Part shown: positions 1 through 8,900 of the stretch, piece by piece
Layout: every line of letters begins with the position of its first letter
How positions within the stretch are numbered: position 1 is the first letter of the stretch
From: Candidatus Thiodictyon syntrophicum
GTDB lineage: Bacteria; Pseudomonadota; Gammaproteobacteria; Chromatiales; Chromatiaceae
DNA: 64,000 nt
Direction: 5' to 3'
Assembly (NCBI RefSeq): GCF_002813775.1
Contig: NZ_CP020370.1
Location: 248,001-312,000, forward strand
Program-made: the position numbers and the translations under genes
Notes under the pieces: generated by a model
Seen by the model: only the letters and a program-made list of their open reading frames with translations
What the model was told of the DNA's origin: nothing
Database searches by the model: none

Positions 1-330
1 GTCGCGGGTGCTGCGGATGCCGACACTCGCAACGCCAGGCACCCCGAGTCTGGCGCGAATCCAGCGGGCCAGGTTCTCGTCGGTGGGGATGGCCAGGTGC
101 TCGTTGAGGTCCCGGTAGTCGAGGTCGGCGACACAGGCCCTGAGTGCATCGCCCAGGGCCACGGTCTCGCCCCCGGGGAAGGGCGCCCAGTGCGCGGGCA
201 GCGCGGCCCGCACCCGGGCGCGGAAGCCGTGCCCGTGCAGGCGCCGCGCGCGGTGCCCCGCCGGGAGTATGGCGACCCGGCGGGCGGCCTCGAAGGGCGC
301 GGCGGCGAGATGGAAGACCCGGTCGTCCAT
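1..330 (-). CDS. QueD-like (6-pyruvoyl tetrahydropterin synthase fold) protein, 3' end beyond window
   Basis: Reading the minus strand from the ATG at 330 gives 110 residues that run off the left edge. The motifs PAGHRARRLHGHGF, LDYRDLNE and PTDENLARWI match the QueD/PTPS fold. QueD normally makes 6-carboxytetrahydropterin in the queuosine pathway. The stop of queC is separated from this ATG by one base (TGAGATG), so the two are surely co-transcribed. Odd: compared with E. coli QueD, the first zinc-ligand His is Arg (FEAARR), the catalytic Cys before HGH is Ala, the His of LDHH is Tyr and the Glu of KET is Ser. Only the HGH zinc ligands remain. It is probably not a normal QueD enzyme. The family is a confident call; the function is open. 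Confidence 0.8.
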   Translation of the reverse strand, partial: MDDRVFHLAAAPFEAARRVAILPAGHRARRLHGHGFRARVRAALPAHWAPFPGGETVALGDALRACVADLDYRDLNEHLAIPTDENLARWIRARLGVPGVASVGIRSTRD

Positions 331-331
331 C

Positions 332-1027
332 TCAGGCGCCCCCGAAGCGGGCCGCCAGCGGGTCCGCGATGCCCGCCTGGGCAAAGCCCTTGGCCCGCAG
401 TTGGCAGGAGTCGCACTGGCCGCAGGGGCGCCCGTCCGCCCCCGGGTCATAGCAACTGCTGGTGAGCCCGTAATCCACCCCGAGCGCCAGGCCGCGCCGG
501 ATGATCTGGGCCTTGGTCAGGTCGATCAGCGGCGCGTGGATCTTGAGGCGCTGGCGCCCCTGCACCCCGGCCGCGGTCGCCAGGTTCGCCATCCGCTCGA
601 AGGCCGCGATGTACTCGGGCCGGCAGTCCGGGTAGCCGGAGTAGTCGAGCGCGTTGACCCCGATGAAGATGTCGCCCGCCCCCAGGACCTCCGCCCAGGC
701 GAGCGCGAAGGACAGGAACACCGTATTGCGCGCCGGTACATAGGTGATGGGGATGCCCTCCCCCAGCGCCGTCGGGTCGCGCCCCTTGGGCACGGCGAGG
801 TCCGCGGTCAGGGCCGAGCCGCCGAAACGGCGCAGGTCGATGTCGGCGATGACGTGCTCGGCCACGCCGAGCGCCGCCGCGACCCGCTGGGCGGACTCAA
901 GCTCCACCAGGTGGCGCTGGCCGTAGCGGAAGGACAAGGCGTAGGGCGCGAAGCCCTCGTGCTTGGCGATGGCGAGCACGGTGGTGGAGTCCAGGCCGCC
1001 GCTCAACAGGATGACTGCGTTTTTCAT
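332..1027 (-). CDS. queC: 7-cyano-7-deazaguanine synthase QueC
   Basis: This 231-residue protein is the usual QueC length. QueC converts 7-carboxy-7-deazaguanine to preQ0 using ATP and ammonia in the cytoplasm, on the route to queuosine tRNA modification. The PP-loop SGGLDS lies at residues 9-14. The C-terminal zinc site is complete, with Cys at about 192, 202, 205 and 208 (SSC...CGQCDSC). It is followed after one base by the QueD-like gene. Its first ~21 codons and ~85 bp of upstream DNA recur, decayed, near 3970-4102. Confidence 0.96.
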   Translation of the reverse strand: MKNAVILLSGGLDSTTVLAIAKHEGFAPYALSFRYGQRHLVELESAQRVAAALGVAEHVIADIDLRRFGGSALTADLAVPKGRDPTALGEGIPITYVPARNTVFLSFALAWAEVLGAGDIFIGVNALDYSGYPDCRPEYIAAFERMANLATAAGVQGRQRLKIHAPLIDLTKAQIIRRGLALGVDYGLTSSCYDPGADGRPCGQCDSCQLRAKGFAQAGIADPLAARFGGA

Positions 1028-1398
1028 GGGTCGAGGTCAGGGATCGGGTCGGGGAAGGATAACCGGTAACCGAGGATGGTCACACCCCGCCGGGGTTGAG
1101 TGCAAGCGGCCAGGAGTCCAAGGCTTCAGCCTTGGGGGCCGCGAGCCATTTGCTTCGGTGTCTACCCGCGGGGGTCAGGGTAGCGGTCCTCACGCGTGTC
1201 CTGCAGATTCCAGCGAGACCGTTGCAATTTGAGCAGGACCCGTCCAGCATCGGCGGCGGTGATCTCGACACCCCCCACAGTGCCTGTCGGCCGCCAAATT
1301 GAGCAAGAGTTCAAGAGGCAGTGCACTGCCTGCGGACAGCGATTTGATTGTACGGAGTAGGTGACGCACTTGGGCGGGGCCAGGATTGCAAAACGAAT
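1028..1398. other. Intergenic region upstream of queC
   Basis: It holds the queC leader (the part copied to 3970-4102) and one half-unit of the GGAGTCCAAGGC palindrome family. The rest, including a GGCAGTGCACTGCC palindrome near 1318, shows no recognisable gene. Confidence 0.5.
1113..1136. repeat. Half-unit of dispersed palindrome (GGAGTCCAAGGC family)
   Basis: CCAAGGCT-TC-AGCCTTGG is a perfect 8-bp stem with a two-base loop. The same arm occurs twice in inverted orientation in larger elements at about 13.5, 55.6 and 57.5 kb, so this is a solitary half-copy. Confidence 0.75.
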
Positions 1399-1538
1399 CT
1401 AGAATCTTATGGGCAGCAGAATATGTGCGCTTCGAGGATGTACGCGAACATGCTGCTCGTGCGCGGCAAGCCAATGCTCGAATTGCGCCTGCACCTGCGG
1501 AAACGCACCAGCTTCCAGGAGTTGGTAACCTAAACGAT

Positions 1539-1898
1539 TCAGTAAGCTTGCATGCCGAGCCTGCGCATCAGAATGACCGCTGTCGCGCCAAGGTTCGTGC
1601 GACCCGCCGCGACGTGATGGCTGACCATCGAAACAAAGGCGTCGCCCGATGGTTGGGCGAAAAACAGGTGTCCGACGGCGAATTTCAGATGATTGGCGGC
1701 AGGATCGGCGCGACTGATTTCAAACTCGATCCAAATGCGTCTATCGAGTGCTGCATTCTTCAACAGCACATCCGCGCGCGGCGAGAATCCAAGCCTCTTT
1801 TCCAGTTCCTTCGATAATAGGGGAACTTCGTGGGAGGACTGCCAGCCCGCCGGGACCTTGGATGCAAGAGAGCGCTGCAGAAAGGTGGTGAGGCTCAT
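1539..1898 (-). CDS. Nuclease-like protein, probably frameshifted near its C-terminus
   Basis: The 119-residue product contains WIEFEISRADPAANHLKF, a conserved-looking block with acidic and lysine residues reminiscent of PD-(D/E)XK enzymes. I cannot assign the family firmly. The start ATG overlaps the stop of the upstream DUF6884-like gene (ATGA), so they form a translationally coupled pair. In this frame it stops at 1539. Shifting by one base at about 1545 gives a further ~47 protein-like residues (LLNRLGYQLLEAG...) to a TAG at 1399-1401. A one-base indel therefore probably truncates a ~165-residue protein. The ORF and coupling are seen; the nuclease role is inferred. Confidence 0.55.
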   Translation of the reverse strand: MSLTTFLQRSLASKVPAGWQSSHEVPLLSKELEKRLGFSPRADVLLKNAALDRRIWIEFEISRADPAANHLKFAVGHLFFAQPSGDAFVSMVSHHVAAGRTNLGATAVILMRRLGMQAY

Positions 1899-2626
1899 TC
1901 CGGGATCGACTTGGCCCTTGGCGACGCACGACGGCGGTGTTGTTGGTCACTATCGAGCAGTCCCAAGAGGTCGGTGTCCGGATGGATCAGGGTCGGCAGC
2001 AGGTCCGGGGTTTCGGCGAGCCGGGTGAGCAGGCGGGCGGCGATGTCACCCTTGAGTGCCACCAGACCGCAGGAGAAGCGCCTGGCCTCGGGGTTGCCGA
2101 GGACGACGGCCGTGAGCCCCGCGAGTGGCGGCAGGTTGCGGCTGGTGGTACTCCCACAAAAGGCGATGGTGGGCGAGGCGAGCCGCAGCCGGGAGTCGAT
2201 CCCGCAGGCCGCCAGATAGTCGTCCCCCAGTAGCCACAGACAGAGGTCGTAGGGGTCCGCCATCAGGGCGCGGAAGGCGGTGGGGATACCGAGCCGGTCG
2301 GCCCAGGCGCGCAGGTCAGCCTTGCCGCGACCGCTGAAGGTGCACTCATAGGGTGCGATCTTTCGCTCCCCGCGGATCAGTCCATAGCCGGCCGAGACGA
2401 CCTGAAGGTGGGTCTCCAGTCTACCCGCCACGCCCTTGACCCCGCGCATCAGGCGAACATGCTGCTGACCCCGGTAGAGGTCGCGGGCGGGGGTGAGGCA
2501 GTCGGCGAGGGCGACCTCGCGCTCCTGCACATGAGCGGAGCCTTGGGCGAAGTCGTCACCGGTCAGCCCTTGCGGATGCGCGACCGTCTTCTGGCCGGTG
2601 CAGGATGTCACGATCAGGATGCGCAT
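1895..2626 (-). CDS. DUF6884-like protein
   Basis: The sequence begins MRILIVTSCTGQK and contains LYRGQQ and VVSAGYGLI...IAPYECTF, matching the DUF6884 pattern (a Cys near the N-terminus, a LY motif, a SAxYGL motif). These proteins are distantly similar to the YaaA (DUF328) group, and their biochemical role is not established. I chose the ATG at 2626 over the one at 2656 because homology begins there. It is co-directional with the nuclease-like gene, which overlaps it by four bases, and with queC and the QueD-like gene farther along. The C-terminal ~60 residues look less conserved. Confidence 0.7.
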   Translation of the reverse strand: MRILIVTSCTGQKTVAHPQGLTGDDFAQGSAHVQEREVALADCLTPARDLYRGQQHVRLMRGVKGVAGRLETHLQVVSAGYGLIRGERKIAPYECTFSGRGKADLRAWADRLGIPTAFRALMADPYDLCLWLLGDDYLAACGIDSRLRLASPTIAFCGSTTSRNLPPLAGLTAVVLGNPEARRFSCGLVALKGDIAARLLTRLAETPDLLPTLIHPDTDLLGLLDSDQQHRRRASPRAKSIPE

Positions 2627-2721
2627 CAGTTTTGGTTCTGCTGGTTGTCTTTCCACGCCTCGTCCCTCGCAGTGTACTTCTTAAGCACCGATTCCATGCA
2701 GGCGGATAGGTGTAGATCATT

Positions 2722-2838
2722 TCGTCTGCCGGGCGGCTGACCGAGCGGCACGCGGCGGGTCTGGTGCAGTTGGTGACGCTGGCCGGGAACCTGACGCCTG
2801 CGCAGCGCGGGTCTCTGGAGCAGTGGCTGCGCGGTTGA
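2722..2838 (+). pseudogene. Orphan C-terminal protein fragment
   Basis: One plus-strand frame reads LTERHAAGLVQLVTLAG and ends NLTPAQRGSLEQWLRG before a TGA. It has natural protein composition but no start codon or upstream coding sequence. It looks like the 3' end of a lost gene; I do not recognise the family. Confidence 0.3.
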
Positions 2839-2910
2839 CGGCGGCTTGGCGGTCCGGGTATGCCAGGCAGGCCGATGTCTTACCAGACAAAGCACTGATC
2901 CTAAAGCACA

Positions 2911-3108
2911 ATGACCTTGCAGCCGTGCCCGCGCAGGCAACCGGTTTCAACCCTGTATCCGGGCATCCGCATCACCGTCGGCACCATTATCGGCCTGCCG
3001 GCCTGGGGCGAGTCGATCGACAGCGTGCTGGGGCTGCATCCCAGCCTGGAGCGCGAGGACATCTTGGCCGCCCTCGCCGATGCGACTTGGCGGGACGCAG
3101 CAACTCGC
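2911..3108 (+). pseudogene. DUF433-type antitoxin remnant
   Basis: The frame contains YPGIRITVGTIIGL, then GESIDSVLGLHPSLER and EDILAALADATW. This is the core of DUF433 proteins (small antitoxin-like proteins with a RITV...G...YPxLT..D..AALxYA pattern). The usual segment between HPG and GTRI is missing, and after 3108 the frame runs into an intergenic repeat. I read it as a decayed gene with an internal deletion. No partner toxin gene is visible. Confidence 0.5.
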
Positions 3109-3110
3109 GC

Positions 3111-3172
3111 GGTCTCGTCGCGGCTGAAGCCGCTCCCACCGGGGTCCCGGCCGGACTTTCATGGTAAGGCTT
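3111..3172. repeat. Dispersed repeat (GAAGCCGCTCCCACC family)
   Basis: Contains CGTCGCGGCTGAAGCCGCTC followed by GACTTTCATGGTAAGGC. The same two modules recur near 3.2, 5.5, 5.6, 11.9 and 12.0 kb, only between genes. Confidence 0.7.
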
Positions 3173-3230
3173 CTGTCTTGCATGGCGGCGCCGCGGTAAT
3201 CTGCAACCTTGGGGCGGTTTGCGAGGCCCC

Positions 3231-3289
3231 ATCGCGGCCGGAGGCCGCTCCCACAACGTCGCTGCGCGACTTTCACGGTAAAGCCTTGG
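3231..3289. repeat. Dispersed repeat (GAAGCCGCTCCCAC family)
   Basis: Variant unit with GGAGGCCGCTCCCACA and then GACTTTCACGGTAAAGCC, in the same orientation as the copy 60 bp upstream. Confidence 0.65.
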
Positions 3290-3335
3290 ACTGCTGGTGC
3301 TGTGGCCGGCGGCGATCGGGCCGCTGCGCCGCCCC

Positions 3336-3953
3336 TCATGCGCACCGCTGGCCGAACCCGGCAACGCAGTGCTCGAGCCGATTGGCCGGCGTCTTTTGGA
3401 TCTTGGCGAGCAACCGGCAGGATACCGCAGCGAGGCCAAATCGCCGCATCAGCTCCCGCTCCAGATAGAGCGTCAGATGTGCGGTCATCTCGGCGTCGGC
3501 CTGGGCGCGGTGATAGCGGCCGGTGACGGGCAGCTTGGCGAATTCGACGAGGGTGCCGAGCTTATGATTGGGCGCCTGCGGGAGGACGCGGCGGGCCACC
3601 AGCATCGAGCAGATGAAGTCTTGCCGCCGCGCGCGGCCGATCCGCGCCAGCTCTGCGTCCCAGAACTTGCTGTCGAAGGAGGCGTTATGGGCAACCAGTG
3701 GATAGTCGCCGACAAAGTCCGCGACCTCGGCCATCACCTGCCGAGCGGGCGGCGCCTGGCGGACCATCGCGGTCGTGATGCCCGTGAAGCTCGTGATGAA
3801 CCCGGGGATCGCCACGCCGGCGTTCATCAGGTTCTGGTACTGGCCGACGATCTGCCCGTCGCGCACCAGGATCGCGGCAATCTCGGTGGCGCGATCTCCG
3901 TAATGCGGGGATAGGCCGGTGGTCTCGAAATCGATGACGGCGATGGTTTCCAA
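3336..3953 (-). CDS. DEDDh 3'-5' exonuclease (DNA polymerase III epsilon-like)
   Basis: The 205-residue protein has Exo I as VIDFETTGL (Asp and Glu metal ligands), Exo II as VAHNASFDSKFWD, and Exo III as the His...Asp pair in YHRAQADAEM. It should remove nucleotides from DNA or RNA 3' ends. It is a stand-alone exonuclease domain, shorter than DnaQ and without a clear polymerase-binding tail. The start is TTG at 3953, supported by GGAGG six bases upstream. That ribosome binding site lies just beyond a copied 5' fragment of queC, so this gene may have borrowed the queC leader. Confidence 0.85.
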   Translation of the reverse strand: METIAVIDFETTGLSPHYGDRATEIAAILVRDGQIVGQYQNLMNAGVAIPGFITSFTGITTAMVRQAPPARQVMAEVADFVGDYPLVAHNASFDSKFWDAELARIGRARRQDFICSMLVARRVLPQAPNHKLGTLVEFAKLPVTGRYHRAQADAEMTAHLTLYLERELMRRFGLAAVSCRLLAKIQKTPANRLEHCVAGFGQRCA

Positions 3954-3969
3954 GTCGTTCCTCCGGGAA

Positions 3970-4102
3970 GCGATGGCGCGCGGTGGTAGAGTCCAGGCCG
4001 CCGGTCGACGGAACCACTGGGTTCTTCATGGGTCGATGTCGGGGCATGGGGTGTGCGCCGGGGATGGTTACACCCCGCCGGGGTCGAGTACAGGCGGCCA
4101 GG
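3970..4102 (-). pseudogene. Copied 5' fragment of queC with its leader
   Basis: The minus strand reads MKNPVVPSTGGLDSTTA, against [17 protein letters not shown] in queC. The match continues upstream through ATGGGTCGA..., ACACCCCGCCGGGG and GCGGCCAGG, as it does upstream of queC at 964-1114. It is a diverged partial duplication and directly precedes the exonuclease gene. Confidence 0.8.
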
Positions 4103-4381
4103 CGTCTACGGCTGTTTCCGAAGAACTTTATACCACGAAGTGATCGGGGCGACTCGACCGGTGGCCGACGCCTTAGCGGGCGACGGCACCGGGTCCGGCT
4201 GAAGCCTCGACCTCCGGTTTGTCGTATGGGTACGAAGTTATCCAGACCTCACCTAGGCATATCGTCCCCGAAACTCCGGTCCTGGACGCAACGCCCAACA
4301 ACGCGCGCGTAGCGGTCCTAGACTCAGTGCGGGTTCGCTACAATCGAATCAGCGAGGTTCAGTGGCCTGGAGGGTGTGCCG
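4103..4381. other. Intergenic region
   Basis: No gene or clear repeat is visible. It must contain the promoter of the downstream zinc-ribbon membrane protein gene; GGAGGG near 4368 is a plausible ribosome binding site for the ATG at 4382. Confidence 0.4.
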
Positions 4382-5161
4382 ATGCAGTGTCCCAAGTGTG
4401 GTGCCGAACAGGCGGGCGACAGCCTCATCTGTTCCCGGTGCGGTATCGTCTTCGCGAAATACTTCAAATATCACCCCCGCTCCGACGGGGACGATCCGCG
4501 GCCCCAGGCCCCTGCGGCGGCGCCGGTGTCCCACGCGCGCCCGTCAGCCGGTGTGGCCCCACGGCCGCTGGGCACGGACTCGCTCTTGCTGCCGGCCGCG
4601 CCCGGTGGCGATTGGTTCGCCTTGAGCGGCCGCGCGGTCTTGTGGGCCTTGCTGCTGGTCTGGGGGCTGGTGCTGATGCTGGCCCCGGTGGAGAGCAACG
4701 CCGTCGGGGCGTCGTACCTGCATCTGGTCAACCTGCCCTTCCACGAGTTCGGGCACATCCTGTTTCGCCCCTTCGGGCAGTGGATTGCCTCGCTCGGCGG
4801 GACCCTGGGCCAACTGCTGATGCCGGCCATCTGTTGCGGCGTCCTGCTCGTCCAGACCCGCGACCCCTTCGGCGCCGCGGCGGCCCTGTGGTGGTTCGGC
4901 GAGAACTTTCTGGATATCGCCCCCTATATCAACGACGCGCGGGCGGGGGCATTGCCCCTGCTCGGCGGGAACTTCGGCCATTCGTCCCCCTACGGCTTCC
5001 ACGACTGGGAGTACCTCCTGGGTGAGACGGGTCTGCTGCACCTGGATCATGGCCTCGCCCAGACCAGCCGCCTGCTCGGCGTACTCGTCATGGTGCTGGC
5101 CCTGACCTGGGGCGCCTGGCTGCTGGTGCGCCAGTTGCGATACCTGAACAGGCAGGACTGA
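4382..5161 (+). CDS. Zinc-ribbon membrane protein with HEFGH metallopeptidase-like motif
   Basis: The N-terminus has two CxxC knuckles (CPKC at residues 3-6, CSRC about 15 residues later), then a proline/alanine-rich linker. At least three hydrophobic segments follow, the first at AVLWALLLVWGLVLML. HEFGH (HExxH) lies at about residues 121-125, and FLDIAPYINDA downstream resembles the third-ligand region of M50-type membrane metalloproteases. A role as an intramembrane or membrane-associated zinc protease is an inference. I chose ATG 4382 over GTG 4376 because GGAGGG is correctly spaced only for the former. It is monocistronic. Confidence 0.65.
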   Translation: MQCPKCGAEQAGDSLICSRCGIVFAKYFKYHPRSDGDDPRPQAPAAAPVSHARPSAGVAPRPLGTDSLLLPAAPGGDWFALSGRAVLWALLLVWGLVLMLAPVESNAVGASYLHLVNLPFHEFGHILFRPFGQWIASLGGTLGQLLMPAICCGVLLVQTRDPFGAAAALWWFGENFLDIAPYINDARAGALPLLGGNFGHSSPYGFHDWEYLLGETGLLHLDHGLAQTSRLLGVLVMVLALTWGAWLLVRQLRYLNRQD

Positions 5162-5212
5162 GGCGTCCGGATCATCGCGGGGGGTGCTCAAGACTGAAGC
5201 GGAGGCCCTTAA

Positions 5213-5425
5213 ATGACAGCATGTATTCATCCGATCGCCGAGATCAATCAGCGCGCCAAGGACGCGCTGATCAGAGAAGTCGGAGTCATCGACACCATCC
5301 GCTTCCTGAATCAATTTCGCGCCGGCAGTGGGGACTATACCGCCGAGCGCGCGAGCCTGTTCCGGGACATGACCGCAAGCGAAATCATCGCGGAGATAAA
5401 ATCGCGACGAACTGGAAGCGTCTGA
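5213..5425 (+). CDS. Small conserved hypothetical protein (70 aa)
   Basis: A short ORF with GGAGG upstream encodes ...AKDALIREVGVIDTIRF and FRAGSGDYTAERASLF, ending in a helix (ASEIIAEIK). The composition is that of a genuine small soluble protein of the kind found beside toxins, but no partner is adjacent. I do not assign a function. It lies 51 bp after the zinc-ribbon gene and may be co-transcribed. Confidence 0.55.
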   Translation: MTACIHPIAEINQRAKDALIREVGVIDTIRFLNQFRAGSGDYTAERASLFRDMTASEIIAEIKSRRTGSV

Positions 5426-5448
5426 GCATCCATCGTCGATTGCCCTAT

Positions 5449-5565
5449 ACCGTGAAAGTCGCGCCGCGCCGCGGTGGGAGCGGCTTCCGCCGCGACGGGC
5501 CGCGTGGGGAACGCGGCGCCACATCGCGGCCGGATGCCGTTCCCACCAAGGAGCTTTCATGTTCC
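5449..5565. repeat. Inverted pair of the GAAGCCGCTCCCAC repeat family
   Basis: The left unit reads ACCGTGAAAGTC...GGTGGGAGCGGCTTC; the right, inverted unit reads GCCGTTCCCACC...GAGCTTTCATG. Together they could fold into a long hairpin that may end transcription from the upstream gene. Confidence 0.65.
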
Positions 5566-5607
5566 GGGGTCATGGACCGTGGCCGCGACGCGGCCGCGGC
5601 GGCTTGC

Positions 5608-5678
5608 ACGATCGCGTCGCGGCTGAAGCCGCTCCCGCCGGGGACCGGCCTGACTTCCACGGTCAGACTGAAGCCTTG
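5608..5678. repeat. Dispersed repeat (GAAGCCGCTCCCGCC family)
   Basis: Contains ATCGCGTCGCGGCTGAAGCC, GCTCCCGCCGGGGACC and a diverged TTCCACGGTCAGACTGAAGCC tail. 5679-5949 shows no gene. Confidence 0.65.
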
Positions 5679-5949
5679 CGACACCAGCGTTCATCAGACA
5701 AGAAGACCGTTGGTCGACTCCTGTGCGCCTGTTACCATCGCGGCCTTTGCCGATCCCCATCGGCTGACCGTCTGAGCGGCCTCAATCTTGCGGACCGCGC
5801 GTGCCGTCGGCCCGATGGCGGCGCCGACCCTTTGTACCGGATACCGACGCGATGTACTGCCGCAGTCCCAACCATCTGCCCGCCCCGGCTTGCGTTCGGT
5901 ATCGCTTGCGATTGCCCCGGCCCGACCGACGCACCGCAGGAGCGGCACT

Positions 5950-8900
5950 GTGACACCGGCGGGAAACAATGGCCACAACGGCTGGGCGCCGGTCCTGTGG
6001 GTGCTGTTGACGTTGGCACTGTCGGTCGCCGCGGACCTGATCCTGCTGGAGCGCGTCGGCATCCCGCAGCGCGTCCTCGAGGCCCAGTCGCGCGCGGCAG
6101 AGCAGATTCTGTCGCGGCAGGCCGCCGCCCTCGATGAGCTGGCGGGCGCTCGGCCGGGGCTCCTGCGGGCGGTCCTGAGTCTGGATGCGGGGCAGCCCTT
6201 TCTGCGGGTCCTGGCCTTGGAGGACCCGGACGGGCGAATTTTGACTGCCGTCGGTCCCGGGGCCGACGCGGGACCGAGCGCGGCCCGGGAGCCCTTGTCC
6301 GCCGCCGGGGCGACCGGGGGCGCAGCCCTGGACCCTGGGACGCGCCTGTCCCTGCAGCCGGACCAGCGGGGCGGGTTGCTGCGTGCATCCCTCGCACTCG
6401 CCCCGGCCGCGCCCGGCCGGTCCGGCGGGCGGCTCTATCTGGAACTCGATCTGCGGGCCGCGGAGCAGGCGGCCTGGGCGGAGCGCCTCGCGCCCGCCGG
6501 TTGGCTCCCATGGGTGTACGGGGGTGGACTGGCCCTGGCCCTGTCGCTCCTGTCGGTCCCCTACGGACGCTACCGGCGCCACGCCCGCAAGCAGCGCGAC
6601 GACGCCGCCCTGAGCGCCGTGGAGCCGGACGCCGCGCCGCCGGCCGATGGGCGTAGCGAACTGACCGATCTGTCCGCTTTGGTGAATCAGTTGGGCCAGC
6701 ACTGCGCCACTCAGGAGGTCGCCCGGCAGGACGCCGAGGCGCGCTGGGAGGCCGCCCTGTCCGTGGCCGGCGAGGGCCTCTGGGACTGGGACCTGACGAC
6801 TGACCGGGTCTTCTACTCGCCGCGCTGGAAGGCGCAGTTGGGTGAGCCGCCGGAGGCGATCGGCGATGCCCTCGACGAGTGGACCTCGCGGATGCACCCG
6901 GACGACCTGGACGCCTGTCGCAGCGCCTTCGCCCGCCATCAGGCCGGCGTGGTGCCGGGCTTCGAGTGTGAGTTCCGGCTGCGTGCCAAGGATGATGCCT
7001 GGCGCTGGTTTCAGTGCCGCGGGCGGATCACGCGCCGGGACCCCGAAGGGCGTGGGTTGCGCATGATCGGGACCCAGGCGGACTTGACTGAGCGCAAAGA
7101 GGCCGAGCGCACCCTGACCTATCTGGTCGGCCTGGAAACCATGCTGGCGGAGACCTCGCGCACCCTGCTGGCGGCCCAGCCGGAGGCGGTGGATCAGGTG
7201 TTGGACCGGGTCCTGGGGGCCTTGGCCCGGCGTCTGGAGGTGGAGCGCGCCTGTCTCTATGCGTTGAGCGCGGACGGCCAGGGGCTCACCGCCACCCATG
7301 AGTGGTGCGCGGTGGACATCCCTGAGCAGCGCCTGGGCGCGGACGCCGTTGCGGTGTCCGCACTCCCCCGCTGGATGGAGACCCTGCGCCACGGGGAGGA
7401 GGTCCAGATCGACGACCTGGACCACCTGCCCGAGGCCTGGGGGCAGGACCGGCAGGTCCTCGCAGCCCAGGGTGTGTGCGCGATCGTGGCGGTGCCGCTG
7501 CGCGTCGGGGCGGGGCTGGCGGGCTGCGTGGTGGCGGAGATGACGCGCGCGCCGCGCGGGTGGCGTGAGGGGGAGGTGCGCGCCCTGCGCCTCCTGGGGG
7601 ACCTGATCGGCGCCGCCCTGGAGCGGCGCGGGTTCGCGCAGTCGCTGGTGGAAAGTCGGCAACGCGTCGAGCAGGCGGCGCTCTTCGACCCCCTGACCGG
7701 CCTGCCCAACCGTGTCCTGCTCGCCGAGCGCATGCGTACCGCCATGGGCGCGGCCATGGCGGGGGGGACGGAACTGGCCGTCTGCTCGCTGGATTTGGAC
7801 GGCTTCAAGTCACTGAACGAGGCCCATGGCCAGGAGGTCGGCGATCTGATCCTGCAGGCCGTCGCCGCCCGGCTGCGCCAGCAGGTGCGCGAGAGCGACA
7901 GTGTGGCGCGCCTGGGCGGGGACGAGTTCGTCCTGCTCCTGGGCGGCTTCGAGGACCCGCAGGCGTGCGCCCGGGTGCTCGATCCCCTGATCGCGGCCCT
8001 GGGTCAGCCCTACCAGGTCGCGGACCAGGAGTTGCGGGTCACCGCCAGTGCCGGGGTCACCCTGTATCCGCACGACGCGGCCGACGCCGACACCCTGTTG
8101 CGCCACGCCGATCACGCCATGTACCGGGCGAAGCAGCGCGGGCGCAATCGCTGCCTCTTCTTCAATCCCAGCCGCGATCGGCGCGCCCGCGCCCGTCACT
8201 CCCAGTTGGAGCAGATCGGCGCGGCCATCGACGGCGACGAACTGGTGCTCTATTACCAGCCCCAGGTGGACATGCGTCGCCGCCGGGTGACCGGGGCCGA
8301 GGGCCTGGTGCGCTGGCAGCATCCGCAGCGGGGCCTGCTGCCGCCGGCCGCCTTTATTCCCCTCCTCGCCGGGACCGCGCTGCAGCAGCGCCTGGACTGG
8401 TGGGTGGTGGAGCGGGGTCTGTGCCAACTCACGCAGTGGCGGGAGGCGGGGCTCGACCTGTCGCTGAGCCTCAACATCTCCGCCCGCTCCGTTCAGTGCG
8501 AGTCGTTCGTCCACGACCTGGGCGAGCGCCTGGCGCGCCACCCCGGCCTGGCGCCGGACTCGCTGTCGCTGGAGATCCTGGAGTCCGAGGCACTGGTGGA
8601 CCTGGAGGCGGTGGCCCGTGTCATCGAGCACTGCGCTGGGCTGGGGGTGTCCTTCGCCCTCGACGACTTCGGCACCGGCTATTCCTCGCTGACCTATTTC
8701 CGGCGCCTGCCGGCCCAGGTCCTCAAGATCGACCGGACCTTTGTGCGCGATATGCTGCGCTCCCCGGACGACCGCAACATCGTCGAGGGGGTCGTGGGGC
8801 TGGCCCGCGCCTTCCGGCGCGAGGTGATCGCCGAGGGGGTGGAGTCCGCCGCCCACGGCCTGATGCTGCTGCGGATGGGCTGTGATCAGGCGCAGGGCTA

